Source of the DNA: Gammaproteobacteria bacterium | GTDB lineage: Bacteria; Pseudomonadota; Gammaproteobacteria; Steroidobacterales; Steroidobacteraceae | Reading direction: 5' to 3' | Assembly: GCA_947452065.1 (NCBI GenBank) | Contig: CANGBB010000002.1 | Location: 248,001-312,000 of the forward strand | DNA: 64,000 nt | Shown here: piece by piece, positions 14,704 through 22,835 of the stretch | How positions within the stretch are numbered: position 1 is the first letter of the stretch | Layout: each line of letters opens with the position of its first letter | Position numbers and translations under genes: made by a program | The notes under the pieces: generated by a model | Seen by the model: only the letters and a program-made list of their open reading frames with translations | Databases searched by the model: none | What the model was told of the DNA's origin: nothing

Positions 14704-16109
14704 GGACCTCACGTACCACGCCGCCGGTGCTGACGCCGCGCAAGCGCTGTGCAATCTACACGCGCAAGTCCACCGACGAGGGACTTGATCAGGAGTACAA
14801 CAGCCTGGAAGCCCAGCGCGATGCCGGGCTCGCCTTTATCGCTAGCCAGTGCTCGGAGGGCTGGGTCCCGGTCGCTGATGGCTACGACGATGGCGGCTAC
14901 TCCGGCGGCAACGTCGAGCGCCCTGCGCTCAGGCGATTGTTGGAGGACATCGACGCCGGACGCATCGACATCGTGGTGGTCTACAAGATCGATCGACTGA
15001 CTCGAAGCCTTGCCGACTTTGCAAAGCTGGTCGAAGTGTTTGATCGAAACAACGTGAGCTTCGTGTCGGTCACGCAGCAGTTCAACACCACCACCTCGAT
15101 GGGGCGATTGACGCTGAACATCCTGCTCTCCTTCGCGCAGTTTGAGCGCGAGGTCACCGGCGAGCGCATCCGCGACAAGATCGCGGCGAGTAAGGCCAAG
15201 GGCATGTGGATGGGAGGCGTGCCACCGTTGGGCTATGACGTGATCGAGCGAAAGCTCGTGATCAACGACTTGGAGGCGGATCTCGTTCGAGACATCTTCA
15301 GGCGCTACGCCGAGTGTGGCTCGGCAGCGCAGCTGGTCAGGGAGCTTCATTATGAGGGGCGTACCACCAAGGCGTGGCAGACGCAGACCGGGAGGCTGCG
15401 GGAAGGACGCCCCATCGATCAGCAGTGCATCTTTGCGATGTTGCGCAACCGGATCTACCTGGGCGAGATTCAGCACAAGGGCAAGAGTTACCCCGGGCAG
15501 CACGAGGCCATCATCTCCGAGGAGCTGTGGGACATCGTTCATGCGTTCATTGAGCGGCGCAAGCAAGGGCCGCGCGAGGGGATGGTTCGTCATCCGGCGT
15601 TGCTCTCCGGGCTGCTCCATGCGCCCGACGGGCAGTTGATGATTCACTGCTCAACCCGAAAAAGAAGCGGGCGGATTTACCGCTACTACATTCCCTACCT
15701 AGAAAAGCGGCGCCACGCGGGCGCAACGCTCAGGCCTGAGGCCACCCGCATCGGACCGCTCCCGGCCGCCGAGCTTGAGGCCGCAGTGCTCGAGCAGATT
15801 CAGCAAACGCTTAGCGCGCCGGAGATGTTGATCGCCACGTGGCGCTCCTGTCAGCGGCACCCGCGTGGAGCCGCACTCGATGAGGCCCAGGTGGTGGTGG
15901 CCATGCAGCGCATTGGCGCGGTGTGGGAGCAGCTCTTTCCGCCCGAGCAGAGGCGTATCACGCAGTTGCTCATCGAGCGGATTCAGATGCACTCGCAGGG
16001 GCTCGATATTCGCTGGCGCGAAGATGGCTGGCTTGGGCTGGATGGAGATATCACCGGGCACCCGCTTGTGGCCGAGTCCGTCGGTGACGCAGAGGAGGTG
16101 CCGGCATGA
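14700..16109 (+). CDS. Large serine recombinase (integrase)
   Basis: A 469-residue site-specific recombinase. The N-terminal resolvase domain holds the nucleophilic Ser (CAIYTRKSTDEGLDQEYNSLEAQ), the VVYKIDRLTRSLADF segment, and FDREVTGERIRDKI-type residues (FEREVTGERIRDKIAASKAKGMWMGG). The middle (PPLGYDV..KLVINDLEADLVRDIFRRYAE) is the recombinase domain. The zinc-ribbon region of related enzymes is reduced (CSTRKRSGRIYRYYIP), keeping only one Cys of the usual set. It is about 450-500 residues, normal for this subgroup. It probably integrates and excises the surrounding element. ATGA overlaps tie it to the genes on both sides. Confidence 0.93.
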   Translation: MRTSRTTPPVLTPRKRCAIYTRKSTDEGLDQEYNSLEAQRDAGLAFIASQCSEGWVPVADGYDDGGYSGGNVERPALRRLLEDIDAGRIDIVVVYKIDRLTRSLADFAKLVEVFDRNNVSFVSVTQQFNTTTSMGRLTLNILLSFAQFEREVTGERIRDKIAASKAKGMWMGGVPPLGYDVIERKLVINDLEADLVRDIFRRYAECGSAAQLVRELHYEGRTTKAWQTQTGRLREGRPIDQQCIFAMLRNRIYLGEIQHKGKSYPGQHEAIISEELWDIVHAFIERRKQGPREGMVRHPALLSGLLHAPDGQLMIHCSTRKRSGRIYRYYIPYLEKRRHAGATLRPEATRIGPLPAAELEAAVLEQIQQTLSAPEMLIATWRSCQRHPRGAALDEAQVVVAMQRIGAVWEQLFPPEQRRITQLLIERIQMHSQGLDIRWREDGWLGLDGDITGHPLVAESVGDAEEVPA

Positions 16110-16591
16110 CAGAGCACGCCGACAAACTCCAAACGACGAAGCATCCGAGGCGGCGAAACATTCGCGTCGATGTCAGGCCCGATGCGCGCGACTACGTACT
16201 GGGTCAGCAGCGCGTGACCACAGTTCCGCTAACCATCTGGCGAAAGAGCAACCGGAAGATGCTGGTTCCGCCACCGGGTAGTGCCTCGGCGCTTGGGTTC
16301 GGCGGAGAGGATCTGGTCATGATCCGCACCCTTGGCAAAGCCTTCTACTGGCAGAAGCTTCTCGATCAGGGCAGGTACCCCACGTCGCGGGAAATGGCGC
16401 GTGCGCTAAAACTCGATCAGGGCTGGATGGCCGAGGTGCTGCGTATGACCGCACTGGCGCCCGACATCATCGAATCGATCCTCGAGGGCCGGCAGCCGCG
16501 GCACCTGAACCTTCAGACCCTGCGCGGTCGCCACAGTCAATTGCCGCGGGACTGGCACGAGCAGCGCGTCATGCTCGGGTACGCCGAATAA
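16106..16591 (+). CDS. Helix-turn-helix protein downstream of the serine recombinase
   Basis: A 161-residue protein, ATG overlapping the recombinase stop. After a basic N-terminus, the segment YPTSREMARALKLDQGWMAEVLRMTALAPDIIESILEGRQP looks like a KorB/ParB- or resolvase-type helix-turn-helix. The same arrangement is common directly after DUF2924-linked recombinases. It may bind the att sites or regulate the recombinase. It has no catalytic motifs. Family name not certain. Confidence 0.7.
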   Translation: MTEHADKLQTTKHPRRRNIRVDVRPDARDYVLGQQRVTTVPLTIWRKSNRKMLVPPPGSASALGFGGEDLVMIRTLGKAFYWQKLLDQGRYPTSREMARALKLDQGWMAEVLRMTALAPDIIESILEGRQPRHLNLQTLRGRHSQLPRDWHEQRVMLGYAE

Positions 16592-16632
16592 CCGTACCCG
16601 TCTCCCCAGTGCGGGCGCGGGTCGCTCCGCAA

Positions 16633-16664
16633 TGGCGAACCAGAAGTTTCTGCGTGGTTCGCCA
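16633..16664. repeat. 10-bp inverted repeat with a third half-copy downstream
   Basis: TGGCGAACCA (16633-16642) and TGGTTCGCCA (16655-16664) are perfect 10-bp inverted arms with centres 22 bp apart. The core GGTTCGCC occurs again at 16679-16686, 23 bp further on. Two-turn spacing suits cooperative binding by a dimeric protein. It lies between the recombinase module and the AlpA-like gene, so it could be an operator or part of an attachment or origin region. Confidence 0.6.
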
Positions 16665-16701
16665 ATAACTGCGTCTCAGGTTCGCCACCCAAAAAGTCCA
16701 A

Positions 16702-16726
16702 TGACACCTGTTCCTCAACAGTGTCA
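16702..16726. promoter_or_regulatory. Inverted repeat immediately before the HTH gene RBS
   Basis: TGACAC (16702-16707) and GTGTCA (16721-16726) are perfect arms, extendable to TGTT/AACA with one bulged base. The AGGAG ribosome site starts 2 bases later. It could act as an operator for the gene's own HTH product or as an RNA hairpin modulating translation. Confidence 0.45.
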
Positions 16727-16738
16727 TAGGAGACTTTC

Positions 16739-17002
16739 ATGCCGACACCGGCAAGCAGCAGCACTCGATTGCGGCAAGATGCAATCGACAGTTTATCCCC
16801 CGGCGATCGTCGGGTCCTGAACGAGAACGAACTGGCGCAGCGCTGGGGCCTCAGCCCCAAGACCCTGCAGCGCTGGCGCAGTGAGGGGCGCGGTCCGCGC
16901 TACCTGAAGCTGTCCAAGCGCGTGAGTTATCCCCTTGAGTCGGTCGTCGACTTCGAGCGCTGTGCGCTTCACGAGTCCACGTCCGCTCGGGCGATGGCGT
17001 GA
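16739..17002 (+). CDS. AlpA/MerR-type helix-turn-helix protein
   Basis: An 87-residue protein with AGGAG 6 bases before its ATG. The segment LNENELAQRWGLSPKTLQRWRSEGRGPRYLKLSKRVSYPLESVVDFE is a classic winged-helix excisionase/AlpA fold (HTH_17): a helix-turn-helix followed by the small wing with the P-x-x-x-K-x-x-x-x-V-x-Y-x-x-x-D pattern. Such proteins act as excisionases or activators in mobile elements. It is the first gene of a long rightward operon running through replication genes. Confidence 0.85.
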   Translation: MPTPASSSTRLRQDAIDSLSPGDRRVLNENELAQRWGLSPKTLQRWRSEGRGPRYLKLSKRVSYPLESVVDFERCALHESTSARAMA

Positions 17003-17013
17003 GGGGGGTGGCT

Positions 17014-17502
17014 ATGAACGAACTCACCATCCTGCCCGACCGACTCACCGCGATGAGTGAAGCGGACCTCGCAGCACTTCCCGTCGAGCAGCTCTACGAG
17101 GTGCATCACAACCTCGCGCAGCTCATCGATTGGGTCAAGGCGGCGCAGACCAAGACCCATGCCGCTTTGCAGCGCCGCTACACCGAGCTCGAGCGCACGA
17201 CGCGTGCACAGATTGGCAAAGACTTTGGCGTGGTGCATCTCCAGGACGGAGCGATTCGCGTCACGGTCGACACGCCCAAGCGTGTGTCCTGGGATCAGAA
17301 AAAGCTGGCCGCGATGGCCAAGCGTATTGCCGAGAGCGGGGATCGCGTCGAGGACTATCTCGATATTGATTTCAGCGTACCGGAGTCGCGCTACACCAAC
17401 TGGCCCACGGCGCTGCGCGAGCAGTTTGCCTCGGCGCGGACCGTCAAACCCGGCAAGCGGGCGTACGAGCTCTCGCGTAACGCTGAAAGCGGGGTGGTGT
17501 GA
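17014..17502 (+). CDS. Phage-type hypothetical protein
   Basis: A 162-residue protein; ATG at 17014 after a G-rich ribosome site, stop overlapping the next start. The first 100 residues are predicted helical with a coiled-coil-like segment (VEQLYEVHHNLAQLIDWVKAAQTKTHAALQRRYTELERTTRAQ). Then comes a beta segment (HLQDGAIRVTVDTPKRVSWDQKKLAAMAKRIAESG). The second segment resembles proteins encoded before Sak4-like ATPases in phage replication modules. No catalytic residues recognised. Probably part of the recombination/replication module. Confidence 0.75.
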   Translation: MNELTILPDRLTAMSEADLAALPVEQLYEVHHNLAQLIDWVKAAQTKTHAALQRRYTELERTTRAQIGKDFGVVHLQDGAIRVTVDTPKRVSWDQKKLAAMAKRIAESGDRVEDYLDIDFSVPESRYTNWPTALREQFASARTVKPGKRAYELSRNAESGVV

Positions 17503-18320
17503 TGAGCCTACCCATCATTACCGCTGATCAGCGGCTGTGCGAGAAAAAGGGCGTGAAGCTGGTGCTGCTTGGCAAGAGTGGTATCGGCAAGACCACCCAG
17601 CTCAAAACGCTACCCGAGGCGAGCACACTGTTCGTCGATCTGGAGGCCGGTGACCTTGCGGTCAAGGACTGGCGGGGTGACTGCGTACGCCCGGCCACGT
17701 GGCCAGAGTTTCGCGATCTGGTGGTGTTTCTCGCCGGCCCCAATCCGGCGCTACCGCCCGAGGCACCGTACTCGCAGGCGCACTACCAGCACGTCTGCGA
17801 GCGCTACGGCGATCCGGCGCAACTGGCCAAGTACGACACCTACTTCGTTGACAGCATCACCGTGTTGGCCAGGCTGGCACTGATCTGGGCCAAGACGCAG
17901 CCGCAGGCGATATCCGAGCGCACTGGCAAACCGGACACGCGCGGCGCCTACGGGCTGCTCGGCACCGAGATGCTCGGGGCGCTCATGCACCTGCAGCACG
18001 CACGCGGCAAGCACGTGGTGTTCGTCTCGATCCTCGATGAGCGCATGGACGACTTCAACCGCAAGGTGTTCGTGCCGCAGATCGAGGGGGCCAAGACCTC
18101 GGCTGAACTGCCCGGCATCGTCGATGAGGTCGTGACGCTGGCCGAGATCAAGGCCGAGGACGGCTCGTCCTACCGAGCCTTCGTTACGCAAACCATGAAC
18201 CCCTATGGCTTTCCGGCCAAGGACCGCTCCGGTCAGCTCGATCTGCTGGAACCCCCGGATCTGCGCGCTCTGATCGCCAAGTGCGCGGCCGCAACCCACA
18301 CGCAAACACACAAGGAGTAA
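17502..18320 (+). CDS. Sak4-like AAA/RecA-fold ATP-binding protein
   Basis: A 272-residue protein. Walker A is GKSGIGKTTQ near residue 25, and Walker B-type DTYFVDSIT lies near 110. A following segment, HVVFVSILDE, is in the position of motif 3. This is the layout of the phage nucleotide-binding (AAA_24) family, which includes Sak4 single-strand annealing or recombination ATPases. The neighbours (SSB-like protein, Fe-S nuclease, primase) fit a recombination-dependent replication module. The ATG at 17502 overlaps the previous stop. Confidence 0.85.
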   Translation: MSLPIITADQRLCEKKGVKLVLLGKSGIGKTTQLKTLPEASTLFVDLEAGDLAVKDWRGDCVRPATWPEFRDLVVFLAGPNPALPPEAPYSQAHYQHVCERYGDPAQLAKYDTYFVDSITVLARLALIWAKTQPQAISERTGKPDTRGAYGLLGTEMLGALMHLQHARGKHVVFVSILDERMDDFNRKVFVPQIEGAKTSAELPGIVDEVVTLAEIKAEDGSSYRAFVTQTMNPYGFPAKDRSGQLDLLEPPDLRALIAKCAAATHTQTHKE

Positions 18321-18323
18321 CCC

Positions 18324-18953
18324 ATGTCCAACTGGAATGATTTCAACGACGCCCAACAGCAACAGACCTTCGACCTGATCCCCAAGGGGACGGTGGCCAA
18401 GGTGCGCATGACCATCAAGCCCGGTGGTCACGACGACCCAGCCCAGGGTTGGAGCGGGGGGTATGCGACTCAGAGCTTTGAGACCGGCTCGGTTTTCCTG
18501 TCCTGTGAGTTTGTCGTGATTGAGGGCGAGTACGCGCGCCGCAAGATGTGGAGCAACGTCGGCTTGCACAGCGCCAAGGGTCCGGCTTGGGCAAACATGG
18601 GCCGCACTTTTGTGCGCGCTGCACTCAACAGCGCCCGTAACGTTCGCCCGCAGGACAACTCGCCGCAGGCGGCCGCTGCACGGCGCATCTCCGGCTTTAA
18701 CGAGTTGGATGGGCTGGAGTTTGTGGCGCGCATCGATGTGGAGAAGGATGGCCGCGGCGAGTTGAGGAACGTGGTCAAGCTCGCCGTTGAGCCCGATCAT
18801 CCCGACTACGCACGCGGCACTGGAGGCGCAAGCGGCGCGCCTGTGCGCCCCACGACGGCGTCGGTTGCCACGCCAGCCCCCATGGCCGCACCGGCTGCTG
18901 CTGCGCCCGCACAGCGCCCCGCCGTGCCCGGCAAACCGGCCTGGGCGCAGTGA
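18324..18953 (+). CDS. SSB-like / DUF669-like replication protein
   Basis: A 209-residue protein 3 bases after the ATPase gene. The beta-rich core (FDLIPKGTVAKVRMTIKPGGH..., FLSCEFVVIEGEYARRKMWSNVGLH, ELDGLEFVARIDVEKDGRGELRNVVKLAVEP) is followed by a disordered, Ala/Pro-rich tail. An OB-fold-like core plus a flexible tail suits a single-strand DNA-binding protein partnering the Sak4-like ATPase. Resemblance to DUF669 is remembered, not tested. The tail ends in WAQ rather than the acidic tip of canonical SSB. Confidence 0.65.
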   Translation: MSNWNDFNDAQQQQTFDLIPKGTVAKVRMTIKPGGHDDPAQGWSGGYATQSFETGSVFLSCEFVVIEGEYARRKMWSNVGLHSAKGPAWANMGRTFVRAALNSARNVRPQDNSPQAAAARRISGFNELDGLEFVARIDVEKDGRGELRNVVKLAVEPDHPDYARGTGGASGAPVRPTTASVATPAPMAAPAAAAPAQRPAVPGKPAWAQ

Positions 18954-18962
18954 GGGAGGTGC

Positions 18963-19451
18963 GTGAAATGTTGGGTCTGCAAACGACAGGCACGCGGCTA
19001 CGGCCACGCGGACGTGCGCTCTGGGATCGGGCGCGCCGAGCGCTACCCCATGGACTGGGTGTTTTGTTCACGCCGCTGTCAGGACGCGTTTCACGCGCTC
19101 TACGGCGTCTGGGCTCGGGTGAAGGGCGGCATGCAGGACATGCGGGAGGTCAACATGATTGACTCCTCTGATGTCGAGCGCGCCTCGATGCGCAAGTGCC
19201 TCAAGCCCTTTGGCGAGGCAGCCACTGCGATTGGCTTCGACAAACCGCTGGCGCAGTACTCCGAGGCGGAGGCGCTGCAGGTCATCGATGCCATCGTCAC
19301 GGGCTACACCGAGGCGATGATCGAGCACCACGAGGCGAGCAAGTTCCCGCCGGTGCGGGGCTTGGCGCCCACGTCCGATCCGATGCTCAACCCCTTCGCC
19401 GACTTGCAGGACGGGTTGGACTCGGATCAGCGCAAGGGGGCGAAGCGATGA
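18963..19451 (+). CDS. Small zinc-finger protein (DUF6511-like)
   Basis: A 162-residue protein with GTG start. The N-terminus has CWVCKRQARGYGH... and VFCSRRCQDAFHALYG, two CxxC/CxxxC pairs likely binding one zinc ion. This arrangement recalls the DUF6511 family of phage-like elements. The C-terminal half is helical with no recognised motif. An internal ATG at 19155 (MIDSSDVERASMRKCLKPFG) could be an alternative start of a separate product. It ends in a 4-base overlap with the nuclease gene. Confidence 0.65.
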   Translation: MKCWVCKRQARGYGHADVRSGIGRAERYPMDWVFCSRRCQDAFHALYGVWARVKGGMQDMREVNMIDSSDVERASMRKCLKPFGEAATAIGFDKPLAQYSEAEALQVIDAIVTGYTEAMIEHHEASKFPPVRGLAPTSDPMLNPFADLQDGLDSDQRKGAKR

Positions 19452-20185
19452 TCGACTTCAACTCCTCCTCGAGCATTCCCGCCCAACTCGCCTCGCTACT
19501 CGACGCCGGCCTGCAACGTGTGCGGGCAGCGCAAACGCCACGCGAGTACCTCGGTGCCTCGCGGCTCGGTGCCGCCTGTGAGCGCGCTCTGCAGTACGAG
19601 TTCGCTAGAGCGCCGGTCGATGCTGGGCGCGAGACCGAGGGGCGGATCCTGCGCATCTTTGAACGTGGTCATGTGATGGAGGACTGCATGGTCGCCTGGC
19701 TCCGTGCTGCGGGGTTTGACCTGCGCACCCGCAAAGCCAACGGCGAGCAGTTTGGTTTCTCGGCAATCGATGGGCGGCTTCAAGGTCACGTCGATGGCGT
19801 GATCGTCGGCGGTCCCGAGGGCTTTGCCTATCCCGCGCTCTGGGAGTGCAAGTGTCTGGGCTCCAAGTCCTGGCGGGACCTGGAGAGAAACAGGCTCGCG
19901 ATATCCAAGCCCGTCTATCACGCGCAGGTCGTGCTCTATCAGGCCTATCTGCAGCTGCATGAGCACCCGGCGATCTTCACCGCGATCAATGCCGACACGA
20001 TGGAGATTTACACCGAACTGGTGCCCTTTGATGCCGCGCTTGCACAGCGCATGTCCGACCGGGCCGTGAAGGTGATCGCCGCCACGGATGCGGGCGAGTT
20101 GCTGGCCCGCGCTTTCAACGATCCGACGCACTTCGAGTGTCGCATGTGCGCCTGGCAGGAGCGGTGCTGGAGGGTCACGCCATGA
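19448..20185 (+). CDS. Cas4/RecB-like PD-(D/E)XK nuclease with an Fe-S-type cysteine set
   Basis: A 245-residue nuclease. The PD-(D/E)XK motifs are GHVDGVIVGG (catalytic Asp near residue 117) and WECKCLGSKSW (E-x-K near 136). A Cys in LGAACERAL near residue 40 and C-x2-C-x5-C near the end (CRMCAWQERC) reproduce the four-cysteine 4Fe-4S arrangement of Cas4/AddB-type exonucleases. The QVVLYQAYL segment is the conserved downstream motif (Q-x-x-x-Y). No cas genes or CRISPR are nearby; it belongs to the element's recombination module. Confidence 0.85.
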   Translation: MIDFNSSSSIPAQLASLLDAGLQRVRAAQTPREYLGASRLGAACERALQYEFARAPVDAGRETEGRILRIFERGHVMEDCMVAWLRAAGFDLRTRKANGEQFGFSAIDGRLQGHVDGVIVGGPEGFAYPALWECKCLGSKSWRDLERNRLAISKPVYHAQVVLYQAYLQLHEHPAIFTAINADTMEIYTELVPFDAALAQRMSDRAVKVIAATDAGELLARAFNDPTHFECRMCAWQERCWRVTP

Positions 20186-20421
20186 CCGACGCTACGCCGC
20201 GACAGCTCCTCTTCGAGCGCTTGGTCGATGCGCAGGAGGCCGCGCACTGCCTGAACGTGCCGCTGTATCTGCTCACTCACCCGGAGGAGCGCCAGCGCCT
20301 CGGGGTCCCGCACTACCGAGTAGGCAAGCTCGTGCGCTTCAAGGTGCGAGAGCTCATGCGTTGGATCGAGTCGCAACAGAGGTTTCGACGCGAGGTCGCA
20401 CAAGGGGGTAGGGATGCTTGA
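20182..20421 (+). CDS. Small winged-helix DNA-binding protein
   Basis: A 79-residue protein; ATG overlaps the nuclease stop by 4 bases. LVDAQEAAHCLNVPLYLLTHPEERQRLGVPHYRVGKLVRFKVRELMRWIESQ is an excisionase-type (HTH_17) winged helix-turn-helix with the V-x-F wing ending. Its gene is overlapped by the primase start. It could be an origin- or operator-binding protein of the element. Confidence 0.75.
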   Translation: MTDATPRQLLFERLVDAQEAAHCLNVPLYLLTHPEERQRLGVPHYRVGKLVRFKVRELMRWIESQQRFRREVAQGGRDA

Positions 20422-22696
20422 TTTCAATGACGATGTTCAAGAGGCACCCATCGATCCGGTTGCGCAGCGCGATGCTGTGCGAGCCGATCTTCTGGCGCGC
20501 CTCGAGTCGGTCCTGTTTGCACTATTTCCGGCGGGCAAGAAACGTCGGAGCAAGTTCCTGATCGGCGATGTGCTGGGTAGTCCCGGCGATAGCCTCGAGG
20601 TGGTGCTCGAGGGCGAGAAAGTGGGACTGTGGACCGATCGGGCAACGGGCGAGGGGGGCGATATCTTCGCTCTGATCGCAGCGCACCTCGACGTGGATGT
20701 GCTTCACGACTTCCCGAAGGTGCTGCAGCACGCGGGCGAGTTGGCGGGGCGTGCTCCGGCCGCGCCGGTGCGCAAAGCGCGGAAGGGCGCAGCAGTCGAT
20801 GAACTGGGTCCGGCCACCGCCAAGTGGGACTACCTCGATGCCACGGGGCAGTTGATTGCGGTGGTCTACCGCTACGACCCGCCGGGCCGAAGGAAGGAGT
20901 TTCGTCCGTGGGATGCCAAGCGCCGCAAGATGGCTCCGCCCGAGCCGCGGCCGCTGTTCAATCAGCCCGGAGTAGCGCTGGCCGAGACGGTTGTTTTGAC
21001 CGAAGGGGAGAAGTGCGCGCAGGCGCTGATCGACGCGGGTGTCGTGGCCACCACTGCTATGCACGGCGCCAATGCGCCGGTGGACAAGACCGACTGGGCA
21101 CCGCTGGCGGGCAAGGCGGTACTCATCTGGCCCGATCGTGACAAGCCGGGTTGGGAGTACGCGGCGCAGGCCGCTCAGGCCATCCTCGCCGCCGGTGCGC
21201 GGAGCTGTCACATCCTCTACCCACCCGAGGAGGTGGCCGAGGGCTGGGACGCGGCCGATGCCATCGCTGAGGGTTTCGATGTGGGCACGTTCCTCGCCCA
21301 CGGCCCGCGGCTGCAGATCCATGACGTCACGGGCACGGATGAGCCCGTTGCCAGCACCGATGAGTCGGTGTGGGGCACTGAGGATGCGCTAGCGCTCGCC
21401 TTCACGCGCCGCTATCACCGCGACTGGCGCTACGTGGCCACGTGGGGCCGCTGGCTGGTCTGGGACGGCTCGCGCTGGCGCACCGAGGACACCCTCGGCG
21501 CAACTGATTTGATTCGCAGCGTCTGTCGTCACGCGGCCTTGAAGGCGAGCAACGCTAAGGTTGCAGCCAAGCTGGCCAGCGCGAGCACGGTGAGCGGTGT
21601 TGAACGACTGGCCCGCGCCGATCGACGCCATGCCGCTACCACCGAGGAGTGGGACGCCGATCCGTGGCTGCTGAACACGACCGGTGGCATCACTGACCTT
21701 CGCACCGGTCGCGAGCGGCCGCACGAGCGGGCGGATCGCATGACCAAGATCGCGACGGCCAGGCCCCGCGGCCAGTGTCCGACGTGGCTACAGTTCCTGC
21801 ACGAGATCACCGCTGGCGATCAAGCGCTCCAGGACTATCTGAAGCGGATGGTGGGTTATGCCCTGACCGGTTCGACACAGGAGCACGCGGTGTTTTTTCT
21901 GTACGGCACCGGTGCCAACGGTAAGTCGGTGTTCGTGAACACGCTCGCCACGATCTTCGGTGACTACGCGAGCAACGCGCCGATGGACACGTTCATGGAG
22001 ACGCGCACCGATCGGCATCCGACCGATATGGCCGGGCTCCGCGGCGCACGCTTTGTGTCGGCTATTGAGACCGAGCAGGGGCGTCGGTGGGCTGAGTCGA
22101 AGATCAAGAGCCTGACCGGCGGGGACAAGATCTCGGCGCGCTTCATGCGTCAGGACTTCTTCGAGTTCTTCCCGCAGTTCAAGTTGTTCGTGGCCGGCAA
22201 CCACAAGCCGGCGATCCGCAACATCGATGAGGCGATGAAGCGGCGCCTGCACATGATTCCCTTCACGATCACCGTTCCGCCCCACAAGCGCGACAAACAC
22301 CTGCAGCAAAAGCTCCTGGCCGAACGCGACGGCATCCTCGCTTGGGCCGTGCAGGGGTGCTTGGACTGGCAGGGCCTAGGAAAACTCGATCCACCGCAGC
22401 AGGTGGTGGATGCGACCGAGGAGTACTTCGAGGGCGAGGACGCGCTTGGACGCTGGCTCGATGAGCGCTGTGTTCGGGACTCGAATGCCAAGTCGCTGAC
22501 GGCTGAACTGTTCTCCGACTGGAAGCAGTGGGCCGAGTCCGCCGGCGAGTTCATCGGCTCGCAGCGACGCTTTTCCGATCTGCTCATCACACGTGGCGTT
22601 GAAAAGTGGCGCAACAGCGGCGGCGTCCGTGGCTTTCAGGGGCTCGGTCTCAAGAACCCGCCGATATCCGCTTACACCCCTTATGCCGAGAACTGA
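20414..22696 (+). CDS. P4-type primase-helicase
   Basis: A 760-residue replication protein. Residues 180-275 contain a Toprim-like region (VVLTEGEKCAQALIDAG..., VLIWPDRDKPG). The linker leads to the D5_N/P4 region (YLKRMVGYALTGSTQEHAVFFLYGTGANGKSVFVNTL) with Walker A (GTGANGKS) near residue 500, then FVSAIETEQGRRWAESKIKSLTGGD and LFVAGNHKP with sensor residues, an SF3 helicase. The C-terminus carries a D5-type winged-helix region. It is the likely initiator/helicase of the element's own replication. Length and architecture fit phage/plasmid primases. Confidence 0.92.
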   Translation: MLDFNDDVQEAPIDPVAQRDAVRADLLARLESVLFALFPAGKKRRSKFLIGDVLGSPGDSLEVVLEGEKVGLWTDRATGEGGDIFALIAAHLDVDVLHDFPKVLQHAGELAGRAPAAPVRKARKGAAVDELGPATAKWDYLDATGQLIAVVYRYDPPGRRKEFRPWDAKRRKMAPPEPRPLFNQPGVALAETVVLTEGEKCAQALIDAGVVATTAMHGANAPVDKTDWAPLAGKAVLIWPDRDKPGWEYAAQAAQAILAAGARSCHILYPPEEVAEGWDAADAIAEGFDVGTFLAHGPRLQIHDVTGTDEPVASTDESVWGTEDALALAFTRRYHRDWRYVATWGRWLVWDGSRWRTEDTLGATDLIRSVCRHAALKASNAKVAAKLASASTVSGVERLARADRRHAATTEEWDADPWLLNTTGGITDLRTGRERPHERADRMTKIATARPRGQCPTWLQFLHEITAGDQALQDYLKRMVGYALTGSTQEHAVFFLYGTGANGKSVFVNTLATIFGDYASNAPMDTFMETRTDRHPTDMAGLRGARFVSAIETEQGRRWAESKIKSLTGGDKISARFMRQDFFEFFPQFKLFVAGNHKPAIRNIDEAMKRRLHMIPFTITVPPHKRDKHLQQKLLAERDGILAWAVQGCLDWQGLGKLDPPQQVVDATEEYFEGEDALGRWLDERCVRDSNAKSLTAELFSDWKQWAESAGEFIGSQRRFSDLLITRGVEKWRNSGGVRGFQGLGLKNPPISAYTPYAEN

Positions 22697-22749
22697 GTGC
22701 ATGAAAAACCGGTTGTCTGACGCAGCTGACGCGCTTTCACGTAACCCCC

Positions 22750-22772
22750 TATATACGCGTACGCGCGCGCGT
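22750..22772. other. 23-bp strictly alternating pyrimidine-purine tract
   Basis: From t22750 to t22772 every step alternates pyrimidine and purine: first TA repeats, then CG repeats. Such tracts can form left-handed or easily melted DNA. It lies just past the primase gene and before the RuvC-like gene, where an origin element could sit; that function is inference. Confidence 0.6.
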
Positions 22773-22835
22773 CATGGAGAGTTACGACAAACAGTGTCGG
22801 CTGCGTCAGTGCCCGAGAACGAGAGGACTGGAGAG

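Noticed and set aside
17751-19007. Long 418-codon frame on the minus strand across the Sak4-like and SSB-like genes
   Set aside because: It is antisense to two well-supported genes, its composition is His/Arg/Gly-rich as expected of a shadow frame in GC-rich DNA, and it has no recognisable motif or start signal.
19448-20185. CRISPR adaptation gene (Cas4)
   Set aside because: Motifs are Cas4-like, but no repeat array or other cas gene is present in the window. It belongs to the phage-like replication operon.
22593-22835. N-terminal extension of the RuvC-like protein
   Set aside because: The frame is open upstream but overlaps the primase gene and the alternating tract. The RNase H fold starts at the ATG at 22836, which has a ribosome site.
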